A stretch of 64,000 nucleotides of DNA from CAVZXS01 sp963779325 (GTDB lineage: Bacteria > Bacteroidota > Bacteroidia > Chitinophagales > Chitinophagaceae), in contig CAVZXS010000002.1 in assembly GCA_963779325.1 (NCBI GenBank), positions 496,001-560,000 of the forward strand, in the 5' to 3' direction. The notes under the pieces are model-generated. The model saw only the letters and a list, made by a program, of their open reading frames with translations, was not told where the DNA came from and did no database searches. Position numbers and translations under genes: made by a program. This document shows positions 52,821 to 62,284 of the stretch, piece after piece (position 1 is the first letter of the stretch; every line of letters begins with the position of its first letter).

Positions 52821-54308
52821 TTAAAACCCTTTCTTTTTTTCTGCGGACTTTAGCGGCGGTAATACAAAATCATCTACAGCACTTTTTTTAGCTATCATTT
52901 TTTCTATTTCTTCTATTTTGCGCGGCGCAAAAGAAGAGAGCAATTCATAGCCTGTTTCCGTAATCAGCAAATCATCTTCTATGCGTACGGCGATGCCCCA
53001 CCATTTTTTATCGCAGTTACTATTCGATTGTATGTAAATACCCGGCTCAATGGTTATCACCATTCCTTTTTTATAAGAAGGAGAGAAGCCGCGGTCATGT
53101 ACATCCAATCCTATATGATGCGAAAGACCATGCGGGTAATATTTATTGGCTTCATTTTTATCTTTCGCTATACCCAGTTTTACCAATCCTTCGGTTACTA
53201 CATCTCTGGCAGCTTTATCGGCATCGGCCCATTTTGCCCCGTCTTTCAATTTTTGAAATGCTGCTTCCTGCGCATCATACACAATTTGGTAAATAGCTCT
53301 TTCCTCTGCCGAAAATTTTCCGTCCACCGGCACCGTTCTCGTTACATCAGCTGTATAGCCATGATATTCGGCGCCCACATCCATCAATATCATGGATGTA
53401 CCAACTTTCATTTTTGTATTTTCCATGTAATGCAGCGTGCAGCCGTTTTCTCCTGAGCCGACAATTGATCCGTAACCTACTTCCTCGGCCCCGTACTTTT
53501 TATGTACATATTCGTGCAGTCCCTGAATTTCCAGTTCGCTCATGTTGGGATGCACGGCTTTCATTACTTCATTCTGCCCGTTGCAACTTATCTCCACCGC
53601 TTTGCGCAACAGTACCATTTCTTCCTCTGTTTTTATTTCCCGCAATGCGCCTGTAAGTTCGCGGTAAAGCCTTGTATCAAATCGTTTGTCGTTTGAAAAA
53701 TCAGCGGGTATGGCGGCTTTGTCTTTAAACTGCTGAAGCAGATCAAACAAATCAGCATTGTCGCGCCTGTTATCGGGTACATCAATAGGAAAGCGGTCAA
53801 AAATTATTTTATCAAATTTTGAAAAATCAATTGCTTTGTTTTTAAAATCAATACCGTTGAATGCGTTGGTAAAACCCAATTTTTTTTGTACGCCTTCGGT
53901 ACCCAACCGCTTACCGGTCCATTGCTCGCCAAGGGCATCTTTTTTCTGTACAAATAAAAGTTCGTTGTATTTGTTGCCGAGCGAATCGGTTTGTTCGTTT
54001 TTGAAAATGAGTAAAAGTGAATGCGGTTCTTTATACCCGGTGAAATAGTACATATCGGGGTTTTGATGATACAGGTACTCCACATCATTGCTGAATGTAC
54101 GTGTAGGGTAGGCGAAAGCGACGAATACTGAATTGTCGGGCATTTTATCTCTCAGTGCCGCACGTCGTCCTGCATGAAATTCTTTAGACAGGTAATCCTT
54201 CGGCAGGTTATCGTCTTCCTGTTCGGGAGCGGGTTGTGCATTTACAAAACAGAAACTGCACAACAGCATTACAAAAAAGGTAAGGCGACCGGTAAATTTA
54301 TCTCTCAT
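52821..54308 (-). CDS. Xaa-Pro aminopeptidase (M24B family), exported
   Basis: The 495-residue protein has a Sec signal (LTFFVMLLCSFCFVNAQ) and the aminopeptidase P N-terminal domain (FHAGRRAALRDKMPDNSVFV). The pita-bread catalytic domain follows: GSGENGCTLHYMENT (His), MILMDVGAEYHGYTADVTR (Asp, Asp), GLSHHIGLDVHD (His), TIEPGIYI (Glu) and VRIEDDLLIT (Glu). All five metal ligands are present. It removes an N-terminal residue before proline, here probably in the periplasm. A signal plus full-length catalytic core fit the family. It is the last gene before a terminator. Confidence 0.95.
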   Translation of the reverse strand: MRDKFTGRLTFFVMLLCSFCFVNAQPAPEQEDDNLPKDYLSKEFHAGRRAALRDKMPDNSVFVAFAYPTRTFSNDVEYLYHQNPDMYYFTGYKEPHSLLLIFKNEQTDSLGNKYNELLFVQKKDALGEQWTGKRLGTEGVQKKLGFTNAFNGIDFKNKAIDFSKFDKIIFDRFPIDVPDNRRDNADLFDLLQQFKDKAAIPADFSNDKRFDTRLYRELTGALREIKTEEEMVLLRKAVEISCNGQNEVMKAVHPNMSELEIQGLHEYVHKKYGAEEVGYGSIVGSGENGCTLHYMENTKMKVGTSMILMDVGAEYHGYTADVTRTVPVDGKFSAEERAIYQIVYDAQEAAFQKLKDGAKWADADKAARDVVTEGLVKLGIAKDKNEANKYYPHGLSHHIGLDVHDRGFSPSYKKGMVITIEPGIYIQSNSNCDKKWWGIAVRIEDDLLITETGYELLSSFAPRKIEEIEKMIAKKSAVDDFVLPPLKSAEKKKGF

Positions 54309-54507
54309 ATAAATTTGTTTTAACTAAAAGTAGAATAATTGCCGAAACTTCAAAACAATTTTTTATGAAAGGAAGAAATAAAGAAGAAAAATCCTTTTAT
54401 TTAATAAATAAAATCAGGATACTTTGAGGCTACAATAATAATTGAAAGCATAGATTCTAAAAAATAACCGGCGATGTGTTTTCATGCCGGTTATTTTAAG
54501 TGATTAA

Positions 54508-54771
54508 TTAATCTTCATCATCTTCTTCCTGGTACGCATCTTCATTATAATAAGTTTCCCACGATTTTACGGCCTCGTCGGTAAGACATTCAACAATGTC
54601 GTGAATCTCCTCATTCTTCCGCCTCCATTCCGTTACCATCGGTTCGCCATACTTACTTATAAACAGGCAATGATCTGTTTGAACGGTTACTTTAATAAGA
54701 CTAACCGGCGTCTCTTCTTTTTCCTGGATAAGGTAATAACAGCCCGGCTCCAGCAGCGCATACGAATACAT
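54508..54771 (-). CDS. Small acidic hypothetical protein
   Basis: The start at 54771 is chosen because a full AAGGAGG ribosome binding site lies just upstream (CTCCTCCTTT on the plus strand, 54776-54785); a long extension to 54978 without a similar site is unlikely. The 87-residue product begins MYSYALLEPGCYYLIQEKEE, includes FISKYGEPMVTEWRRK and IHDIVECLTDEAVKSWE, and ends in a very acidic tail (EDAYQEEDDED). I do not recognise it. Its strong ribosome site suggests high expression. Confidence 0.7.
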   Translation of the reverse strand: MYSYALLEPGCYYLIQEKEETPVSLIKVTVQTDHCLFISKYGEPMVTEWRRKNEEIHDIVECLTDEAVKSWETYYNEDAYQEEDDED

Positions 54772-54994
54772 AGCTCTCCTCCTTTTTGATTTTAATAAAA
54801 ATTCAACAGCAATTACAATGGGCTTAGTAAAGAATTGAATGGGTACTGCCGTAACGCAGATGGGTTTGAATTTAGCGGGGTAGTAATCAAATTTAGGAAG
54901 ATTTACCCGTAGCCGCCAAGTCTTTTTGATAAATGACTGTAAATTTTTATAAACACCTAAAAATCCACTGTCAATCAATGCTTTGTATAAATAA

Positions 54995-55023
54995 AAAAGC
55001 CCCTGATTTTTTCAGAAGGCTTT
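54995..55023 (-). terminator. Terminator of the small basic protein gene
   Basis: AAAGCC and GGCTTT, with CTGA and TCAG inside, form a two-part stem. On the minus strand it is followed by a T run (the A run at 54993-54998). It lies just after the stop at 55041. Confidence 0.65.
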
Positions 55024-55040
55024 CATTTTGAGGCTTTTTG

Positions 55041-55199
55041 TCAGCCGAAAATGCAGGTTCTTTTACATTCCTTTTTCTTTTCCTTTTTGTCGGTTTGTTT
55101 CTCCACTTTAGCTTTTTTCTTGTTACTTCCGCTCAAACTTGCAAATGCAAATGCACCCAGACCGGCCACCAATACCGAAGCGATGATTATTTTTTTCAT
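55041..55199 (-). CDS. Small basic exported protein (52 residues)
   Basis: ATG at 55199 to TGA at 55041-55043 encodes 52 residues. The N-terminus is KKIIIASVLVAGLGAFAFAS, a hydrophobic signal or anchor, followed by a Lys/Glu-rich tail (KKKAKVEKQTDKKEKKKECK) and two cysteines near the end. Such short exported Lys-rich proteins are frequent next to transcription units in Bacteroidota and have no known function. It has its own terminator, which supports a real gene. Confidence 0.6.
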   Translation of the reverse strand: MKKIIIASVLVAGLGAFAFASLSGSNKKKAKVEKQTDKKEKKKECKRTCIFG

Positions 55200-55581
55200 A
55201 ACCGTAAAATTTAGTGATCAAAAGTTACGAACTATTTCGGGGCGGGCAATATTAATTTTATAAACGGCATTAGTTTTTTTATTTATGTGACCGATATTTT
55301 CTCCACATTCCCGCACATGCTGTGGATAAGTCAGTGTGTTGAAAATCAAGCTGCCCGCCTTTATTTGCAATCCGTTAAATTCGCCGTCTGATACATAAGA
55401 GAAAATAAATGTGATTCAGTAAGAGTGATTCGAATGATGATGAACAGGGTTACAGTTGATAAACGGAGCCCCGATGCAGCGCACAAATCTTACTCGGGGT
55501 CTGCGACGACGCCAAGAAAGCTTAATAGCAGCACCGGCGCCGACTAAATAAAAATTATAAAACAGAACAAAGAACTATACA
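55200..55581. other. Intergenic region upstream of parE
   Basis: No gene is seen. Two DnaA-box-like words occur: TGTGGATAA (55321-55329, the complement of TTATCCACA) and TTCTCCACA (55299-55307). The stretch CCCCGATGCAGCGC with CTCGGGG (55470-55498) could form a stem. Confidence 0.4.
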
Positions 55582-57477
55582 ATGGCAGAAGACAAAAATC
55601 TTTTTAATTATGACGAGTCCAGTATTAAAAGCTTGGACTGGAAAGAACACATACGGCTGCGGCCCGGTATGTATATAGGTAAGTTGGGCGACGGCAGCAG
55701 CGCCGATGACGGTATTTATGTGCTGCTGAAAGAAGTGGTAGATAATTGTATAGATGAACATACCATGGGTCATGGTAAACAGGTAGAAATTACCATTGAA
55801 CAAAAAACAGTTTCGGTGCGTGACTATGGCCGCGGTATACCGCTTGGCAAAGTAGTAGATGTGGTAAGTAAAATAAATACCGGCGCTAAGTATGACAGCA
55901 ATGTGTTTCAAAAAAGTGTGGGACTGAACGGCGTGGGTACCAAGGCCGTGAATGCACTCAGTCATTCTTTTAAAGTAACATCATTCAGAGAGGGTAAAGA
56001 AAAAACCGCCGAGTTTGAACGTGGTTTGTTGATTAAAGAACATAAAGAAACTAAGACGACGGAGACGAACGGCACGCTGGTAACTTTTGTTCCGGATGAG
56101 GCCATCTTCAGAAACTTTCATTATATACATGAGTACCTGGATAACCAGATGTGGAATTACTGCTACCTGAATGCAGGATTGGTAATGATACTGAACGGTA
56201 AGCGGTATGTAAGTAAAAACGGTTTGCTGGATTTGCTGCAACGCAAAACCAATGAAGACGAATTGCGCTACCCCATCATTCACCTTAAAGGCGATGATAT
56301 AGAAGTAGCCGTTACACATGAAAACCAGTATGGCGAGGAATATTACAGTTTTGTAAACGGGCAGTTTACTACACAGGGCGGTACGCACCTGGCTGCTTTC
56401 AGAGAAGCTTATGTAAAAACCATTCGCGATTTTTATAAAAAAGATTATGATGCGGCTGATATACGGGGCAGTATTTGCGCCGCTATTTCCGTTCGTGTAC
56501 AGGAACCGGTTTTTGAAAGCCAGACGAAGACAAAATTGGGGTCGACGAGTATTGCTGAAGGCGGGCAGAGCATGAAAAATTTTATTAGTGATTTTCTGGC
56601 AAAGGAATTAGACAACTACCTGCATCGTAATGCTTCCGTGGCCGAAGCACTGAAAAAACGAATTGAACAAAATGAAAGAGAAAGGAAAGAGCTGGCAGGT
56701 ATAAAAAAATTAGCCAACGAAAGAGCTAAAAAAGCCAACCTGCACAATAAAAAATTACGTGATTGCCGCTACCATTACAATGATGAAGCAACAGGTAAAG
56801 ACAAAGATGTCATTGCTGAGAAGCAAAAAGAGAGTACCATTTTTATTACCGAAGGTGACAGTGCCAGCGGCTCTATTACAAAAGTGCGCAATGTAGAAAC
56901 GCAGGCGGTTTTCAGTTTACGGGGTAAACCGTTGAACTGTTATGGACTTACCAAAAAAGTAGTGTACGAAAATGAAGAATTCAATTTGCTGCAACATGCA
57001 TTAAATATAGAAGAAACTTACGAAGACTTGCGCTATAACAATATTGTATTTGCTACCGATGCCGACGTGGATGGTATGCACATACGATTATTGCTGATGA
57101 CTTTCTTTTTGCAATTTTTTCCTGACCTGGTAAAGAACGGTCACGTATTTATTTTGGAAACACCTTTGTTTCGGGTACGCAATAAACAGGAGACTATTTA
57201 TTGCTATGATGAAACGGAGAAACAAGCGGCTGTAAAAAAATTGGGCAGCAAACCGGAGATTACAAGATTTAAGGGCTTAGGAGAAATAAGTCCTGATGAG
57301 TTTGCCCGGTTTATTGGCCCTGATATGCGTAAGCAACCGGTAATGCTTTTGCCCGAAACACATATACAGCAGTTGCTGGAATATTATATGGGCAAAAATA
57401 CCATGGAACGCCAGGAGTTTATTATTGATAATTTGAAAGTGGAGATAGATATTGCTGAGGAAGCTAAAAAGCAATAG
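55582..57477 (+). CDS. parE: DNA topoisomerase IV subunit B
   Basis: The 631-residue protein is a GyrB/ParE ATPase. The Bergerat fold is EVVDNCIDEH (Mg/ATP), DYGRGIP and VGLNGVGTKAVNALS. The transducer domain has QTKTKLGS and FVNGQFTTQGGTH, and the Toprim domain FITEGDSASG, FSLRGKPLNC and ATDADVDGMHI. It lacks the extra domain of long GyrB and starts with IKSLDWKEHIRLRPGMYIG. With ParC it decatenates replicated chromosomes. A methyltransferase and DUF1835 gene separate it from parC on the same strand. Name rests on length, sequence and position. Confidence 0.96.
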   Translation: MAEDKNLFNYDESSIKSLDWKEHIRLRPGMYIGKLGDGSSADDGIYVLLKEVVDNCIDEHTMGHGKQVEITIEQKTVSVRDYGRGIPLGKVVDVVSKINTGAKYDSNVFQKSVGLNGVGTKAVNALSHSFKVTSFREGKEKTAEFERGLLIKEHKETKTTETNGTLVTFVPDEAIFRNFHYIHEYLDNQMWNYCYLNAGLVMILNGKRYVSKNGLLDLLQRKTNEDELRYPIIHLKGDDIEVAVTHENQYGEEYYSFVNGQFTTQGGTHLAAFREAYVKTIRDFYKKDYDAADIRGSICAAISVRVQEPVFESQTKTKLGSTSIAEGGQSMKNFISDFLAKELDNYLHRNASVAEALKKRIEQNERERKELAGIKKLANERAKKANLHNKKLRDCRYHYNDEATGKDKDVIAEKQKESTIFITEGDSASGSITKVRNVETQAVFSLRGKPLNCYGLTKKVVYENEEFNLLQHALNIEETYEDLRYNNIVFATDADVDGMHIRLLLMTFFLQFFPDLVKNGHVFILETPLFRVRNKQETIYCYDETEKQAAVKKLGSKPEITRFKGLGEISPDEFARFIGPDMRKQPVMLLPETHIQQLLEYYMGKNTMERQEFIIDNLKVEIDIAEEAKKQ

Positions 57478-57569
57478 GCAATGGGCAATGGGCAAAAAGC
57501 AAAACACAAAGATCAAAAGACAAAAGATAATTCGCGAAATTCAAAATTTTAAAACTTAATACATTCCCG
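57478..57569. repeat. Low-complexity degenerate repeat between parE and the methyltransferase gene
   Basis: GCAATGGGCAATGGGCAAAA and AAAGATCAAAAGACAAAAG words are tandem-like. They resemble text at 42225-42370. Confidence 0.6.
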
Positions 57570-58298
57570 TTGTCAATAAAGCTCGATATAATACGAAAAA
57601 CAAAATCACTGTTCATGAAGTGGCGTCTTCATGCAATAGTGGAGCCATTTGCAGGCGTGCTGCTGAATGCTTATTACATGAGCAAGATGAGTAAGTGGCG
57701 CAGGCAAACGAAAGTGACGGGCTATAATGATTGGTACCAAAGCAATTGGGATTATACACGCAGAGAAAAACTGTATGCTGAAATAAGTAAGACAGAAGGA
57801 TTGAGCGATAATGCGATTGATTATTTTGAATTTGGTGTTTGCGGCGGTCATTCTTTTAAATGGTGGCTGACGCATAATACAAACAGCAGTTCAAAGTTTT
57901 ACGGCTTCGATACGTTTGAAGGATTGCCTGAGGCCTTTGGCCCTTTTGGCAAAGGCTCCATGGCTGTTGCGTTGGAATCATTAAACATCAATGACCCGCG
58001 GGCGGGTTTTTATAAAGGCCTTTTCCAGGATACGTTGGTGCCTTTTTTGGAGCAATACAAAAATGATAAAAAGAAATTAATTCACTTAGATGCGGACTTA
58101 TTCAGCGCTACGTTGTTTTCTTTGTCGCAGTTATACCGCTATTTAAATGAAGGCGATATATTATTGTTCGACGAATTCGCGGTACCCAAACATGAGTTTA
58201 TGGCGTTTAAAATATTCACCGAAAGTTTTTATGTAAACTACGAAGTAATAGGAGCCGCCAATAATTATTTATTTTTAGCAGTTAAAATAAAAAAGTGA
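57570..58298 (+). CDS. TylF/MycF-like class I SAM-dependent methyltransferase
   Basis: The frame opens at TTG 57570; ATG 57615 is an alternative that would drop 15 residues. The 242-residue product has DYFEFGVCGGHSFKWW (SAM-binding), FYGFDTFEGLPEAFGPFGKG (acidic loop), LIHLDADLFSATLFSL (metal-binding Asp) and LLFDEFAVPKHEF. This pattern matches the TylF/macrocin O-methyltransferase family. The substrate is not known. It sits between parE and parC, an unusual place, and its last codons are next to the DUF1835 start. Confidence 0.8.
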   Translation: MSIKLDIIRKTKSLFMKWRLHAIVEPFAGVLLNAYYMSKMSKWRRQTKVTGYNDWYQSNWDYTRREKLYAEISKTEGLSDNAIDYFEFGVCGGHSFKWWLTHNTNSSSKFYGFDTFEGLPEAFGPFGKGSMAVALESLNINDPRAGFYKGLFQDTLVPFLEQYKNDKKKLIHLDADLFSATLFSLSQLYRYLNEGDILLFDEFAVPKHEFMAFKIFTESFYVNYEVIGAANNYLFLAVKIKK

Positions 58299-58299
58299 T

Positions 58300-59157
58300 A
58301 TGATACACATTGTATTTAACGGGAGTGAAGTGGCATTGATGAAAAGTGTAATAGAGTTGGATGAAACTATGACCGGGGAAGTAGTGCAAATCAAAGATGA
58401 TTTTGCAGTAGGCCCTTTGGCGGGTATTGAAACCGTAGAAGGATGGAATACAAGATTGGAGTGGTGGAGAGGCCTTGTGAAAGATGCAGGTCATGATGCA
58501 ACGATGGTCGGTAGTTTTGATGACAGAAAAACCGTAGAGGATATTAAAACAAAGTTGAAAGAAAACGCAGCCGAAGAAGTTTGGATATGGATGGGGCAAA
58601 ATCAGCATGATGTATGCGGCTATTATTGGTTGATGAGTCAAATGAGTAATTTCCAGGGTAAAGTGATGGTGCTTTATTTAAATAATCTTCCTTTTATAAA
58701 TGATAAAGGACAAATATTTTATCCTTCGTGGCTGCATGAAATACAGCCCAAAGAATTTGTAAAAGCAAAAAAACTTTGTCGCCCTATTACGCTCAGCGAG
58801 TTTGAAGTGGACCCTGATGAATGGAAAAAACTTTGCGAAGAAAATGCGACGGTAAGAATATTAGAAGGCGGTAAAAAAATTGCGGGACAGGAAGAAACTT
58901 TTTATGACGGCGAAATAATGAAAAACCTGACCGGCGAATGGCAAAAAGCCTCCAGGCTATTGAGTAATACATTGCATCGTATGAAAATAAAAACGGGTGA
59001 TGTATTTATTTTATGGCGCATGAAAAAATTAATAAACGAAGGAAGAATAGAAATAACAGGCGATATGAACAAAGGATGGAAAGATGTGGATGTAAAGGGA
59101 GCAGGAAAGCAGGCATCGAATAATGAAAAAAATATTGAAGAAAATAGTGCGGCGTAA
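58300..59157 (+). CDS. DUF1835/DUF3658 domain protein
   Basis: This 285-residue protein begins IHIVFNGSEVALMKSVIELD, the usual start of DUF1835. It contains VVQIKDDFAVGPLAGI, EVWIWMGQNQHDVCGYYWL, VLYLNNLPFIN and a C-terminal helical part (LSNTLHRMKIKTGDVFILWRM). Members of the family are of unknown function and are frequently near DNA or phage-related genes. It starts one base after the methyltransferase stop and ends 22 bases before parC, so it belongs to the same operon. Confidence 0.85.
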   Translation: MIHIVFNGSEVALMKSVIELDETMTGEVVQIKDDFAVGPLAGIETVEGWNTRLEWWRGLVKDAGHDATMVGSFDDRKTVEDIKTKLKENAAEEVWIWMGQNQHDVCGYYWLMSQMSNFQGKVMVLYLNNLPFINDKGQIFYPSWLHEIQPKEFVKAKKLCRPITLSEFEVDPDEWKKLCEENATVRILEGGKKIAGQEETFYDGEIMKNLTGEWQKASRLLSNTLHRMKIKTGDVFILWRMKKLINEGRIEITGDMNKGWKDVDVKGAGKQASNNEKNIEENSAA

Positions 59158-59179
59158 AGCACGGAACATTTAACAATAT

Positions 59180-61696
59180 ATGGCTAAATCAAAAACAACG
59201 GTAAGCGATTTTTTAAATAATGACGGGGGTATACAGGGTCAATACAAAACATGGTTCCTGGATTATGCATCCTATGTAATTCTTGAACGTGCCGTACCGT
59301 CATTGGAAGATGGTTTGAAACCCGTACAGCGACGTATTCTTCATGCCATGAAGGAAATGGATGACGGGCGGTTTAATAAAGTAGCCAATATCATCGGGCA
59401 ATCCATGCAGTATCATCCGCATGGTGATGCAAGCATTGGCGATGCATTGGTAAACCTGGGACAAAAAGATTTGCTGATAGAAACGCAGGGTAACTGGGGC
59501 GATGTACGAACGGGTGATGATGCAGCCGCGCCGCGTTATATCGAAGCTCGTCTCAGTAAGTTTGCATTGGAGGTAGCGTTTAATAATAAAACTACCGAAT
59601 GGCAATTGAGTTATGACGGCCGTAAAAATGAACCGGTTACCTTGCCTATGAAATTTCCGTTGCTGCTGGCGCAGGGCGCCGATGGTATCGCGGTGGGATT
59701 ATCTACAAAAATTTTGCCTCATAATTTCCACGAACTGATTGAAGCGTCCATCAAACACTTGCGCGGTAAAAAATTTGAACTCTTCCCCGATTTTCAAACG
59801 GGAGGAATGATTGATGTAACGGATTATAACAAAGGCAAACGCGGCGGCAAAGTAAAAGTAAGAGCACATATAGAAGAGCTGGATAAAAAAACATTGGTGA
59901 TAAGAAGTGTTCCGTATGCCGTTACTACTTCACAATTAATGGACTCCATTGTAAAAGCAAATGACCAGGGCAAAATAAAAATTAAAAAAGTTACGGATAA
60001 TACGGCGGCTGATGTAGAAATTCAAATTGATTTGGCACCGGGTATTTCTCCCGATATTACCATTGATGCGTTGTATAAGTTTACCGATTGCGAAATTTCC
60101 ATTTCGCCCAATGCCTGTGTAATTGTAGCTATGAAGCCGCAGTTTATGGATGTAAATGATCTGCTGCGATTTTCTGCCGAGCATACACAATCCTTATTGA
60201 AAAAGGAATTGGAAATTAAGCTGGGTGAGTTGCAGGAGAAATGGCATTACACTTCATTGGAGAAAATATTCTTTGAAGAAAAGATATATAAAGAGCTGGA
60301 GAAAAAACATGAGACATGGGAGAAGGTATTGACAGCTATTGATACGGCCTTCGGTCCTTTTAAAAAACAATTGAGAAGAGAAATTACAAGAGAAGATATT
60401 GTGAAGCTGACGGAGAAACCTGTTCGTCGTATTTACCGATTGGATATTGATGAATTGAATCAACAGATAAAAGGATTGGAAGCGGAAATAAAACAGGTGA
60501 AGCATGATATTAATAATCTGGTTGATTTTGCCGTAGCGTATTATGAAAATCTGCTGAAGAAATTTGGCAAAGGAAGAGAAAGAAAAACAGAGATAAAGCA
60601 GTTTGAAGTAATTGAAGCCAAGCATGTGGCCATTGCCAATACCAAACTGTACATGAACAGGGAAGAAGGTTTTATAGGTACAGGATTAAAGAAAGATGAA
60701 TTGGTTTGCGAATGCTCCGACCTGGATGATATCATTGCGTTTACCAAACGCGGTATTATGAAAGTGGTAAAGGTTGCAGATAAGACTTTTATTGGTAAAG
60801 ATATTTTGCATGCCGCCGTTTTTAATAAAACCGATGATCGTATTACCTACAATATGATTTATGCTGACGGAAAAACGGGTGTAAGTTTTGCCAAACGATT
60901 TAATGTTACCGGTGTAACAAGAGATAAAGAATATGATCTTACCAAAGGCGCTGATAAGAGCCGCGTGCATTATATGAGTGTAAATCAAAATGGCGAAGCG
61001 GAAGTAGTAAAAATTGTATTGAGCCCGGCTTGCAGTGCAAGGATAAAAGAATTTGATTTCTTTTTTGAAGAGTTGGGAATTAAAAGCCGCGGCAGTATGG
61101 GCAACCAGGTAACCAAGTACCCGATAAAGTCTGTTAAGTTTAAAGAAGCCGGTAAAGCCACACTGAGCGGACGTAAACTTTGGTTCGATGATAAATTTGG
61201 CCGGTTAAATGCCGATGAGAAAGGGATTGCCTTGGGAAGTTTTGAACCCGAGGATAAAATCTTAGTCATTTATAATGACGGCAATTATGAACTGACCGAC
61301 CAGGAAATGATACAGAAGTTTGATACGGAGAAAGTATTGCTGATAGAAAAATTTGATCCCGAGAAAATTATTACGGCGGTATACTTAGATGATGAAAAGA
61401 AACAGTATAACGTAAAGCGTTTTAAAATAGAAACGACTACGCTGAAAACAAAATTCTTTTTTATAAAAGAAGGCAAGGGCAATAAATTGGAAACGGTAAC
61501 CACCGATGCGGAACCGTTACTGGCCGTACAGCAGGGCCGTGGTGCACAGATACGAAAAGCGAAATTGAAAATTACCAAGATAGTAGAAGTGATGGGCTGG
61601 AAAGCCGTAGGTAATAAATTATTGGACTTTACCAAGAGTGTGGAAATGGAATGGGAAAAAAAGAAAGGGGATAATCAGCAGCCGGAGTTGTTTTGA
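59180..61696 (+). CDS. parC: DNA topoisomerase IV subunit A
   Basis: This 838-residue GyrA/ParC subunit has FLDYASYVILERAVPSLEDG, GLKPVQRRILHAMKEMDDGR, YHPHGDASIGDALVNLGQ and catalytic Tyr120 in AAPRYIEARLS. The winged-helix and tower regions follow, then a coiled-coil segment (LNQQIKGLEAEIKQVKHD) and C-terminal beta-propeller pieces (YADGKTGVSFAKRFNV, EVMGWKAVGNKLLDF). The DASIGD quinolone-resistance region is the ordinary sequence. With ParE it forms the topoisomerase IV that separates daughter chromosomes. It is last in the parE operon. Confidence 0.96.
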   Translation: MAKSKTTVSDFLNNDGGIQGQYKTWFLDYASYVILERAVPSLEDGLKPVQRRILHAMKEMDDGRFNKVANIIGQSMQYHPHGDASIGDALVNLGQKDLLIETQGNWGDVRTGDDAAAPRYIEARLSKFALEVAFNNKTTEWQLSYDGRKNEPVTLPMKFPLLLAQGADGIAVGLSTKILPHNFHELIEASIKHLRGKKFELFPDFQTGGMIDVTDYNKGKRGGKVKVRAHIEELDKKTLVIRSVPYAVTTSQLMDSIVKANDQGKIKIKKVTDNTAADVEIQIDLAPGISPDITIDALYKFTDCEISISPNACVIVAMKPQFMDVNDLLRFSAEHTQSLLKKELEIKLGELQEKWHYTSLEKIFFEEKIYKELEKKHETWEKVLTAIDTAFGPFKKQLRREITREDIVKLTEKPVRRIYRLDIDELNQQIKGLEAEIKQVKHDINNLVDFAVAYYENLLKKFGKGRERKTEIKQFEVIEAKHVAIANTKLYMNREEGFIGTGLKKDELVCECSDLDDIIAFTKRGIMKVVKVADKTFIGKDILHAAVFNKTDDRITYNMIYADGKTGVSFAKRFNVTGVTRDKEYDLTKGADKSRVHYMSVNQNGEAEVVKIVLSPACSARIKEFDFFFEELGIKSRGSMGNQVTKYPIKSVKFKEAGKATLSGRKLWFDDKFGRLNADEKGIALGSFEPEDKILVIYNDGNYELTDQEMIQKFDTEKVLLIEKFDPEKIITAVYLDDEKKQYNVKRFKIETTTLKTKFFFIKEGKGNKLETVTTDAEPLLAVQQGRGAQIRKAKLKITKIVEVMGWKAVGNKLLDFTKSVEMEWEKKKGDNQQPELF

Positions 61697-61799
61697 TGAA
61701 ATTGGTTTTTGATAAATGCTGAAAAATATTTTTTAGTTGTTGAGTTGTCTATTTTAGATTTAATACAAATGTCTTCTGAAATTATTAAACTTTAAAGAG

Positions 61800-62284
61800 A
61801 TGCATGAGAATAATTACTTGACCACTAACTTAAAAAAATATTATTTAGATGATTTTAATAAACTTCTATCATTGCCAAGCGACGATTATTATAGCATAGG
61901 TGAGAAATTGAAAGATATATTAATCCAAATAAATAAAATAGAGAACTATTCAAAGCCTATTTTCAGGAAGACCAAGTGAAAATCAAAATTTTAAAACCGA
62001 ACAATTAAGTTATCTAAAACTCACTTATAGCGAGAACACTGAAATTAGCCTCAGGCGTTTATTAGATTCATTTCGGCAGTTACTGGTTAACCAGGAATAT
62101 CCATGTTTCAATTTCATATTGCTTTACCAAACGATAATTGTATTTTTAAAGAAATTGCCCGACTTGATATTGGGTGTTTTACGAATAAAGATTATTTTAA
62201 AGTCAATCACGTTTTTATAGAATTAAATTCTTTAGAAATTGCTAAGCATGACATATTTTGGGAATATTGTAAGAAGCTATGCTA
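61800..62284 (+). pseudogene. Unrecognised gene with two frameshifts
   Basis: From the ATG at 61800 the frame encodes 59 residues (for example NYLTTNLKKYYLDDFNKLLS, IGEKLKDILIQINKIENYSK) and then stops at TGA after a shift near 61970. A second frame gives GRPSENQNFKTEQLSYLKLT and SLRRLLDSFRQLLVNQEYP; a third (from 62103) gives FQFHIALPNDNCIFKEIARL and ends at TAA 62282-62284. Joined, they would make about 160 residues of uniform charged composition. I recognise no family. It lies downstream of parC and looks like a decayed or mis-sequenced gene. Confidence 0.55.
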
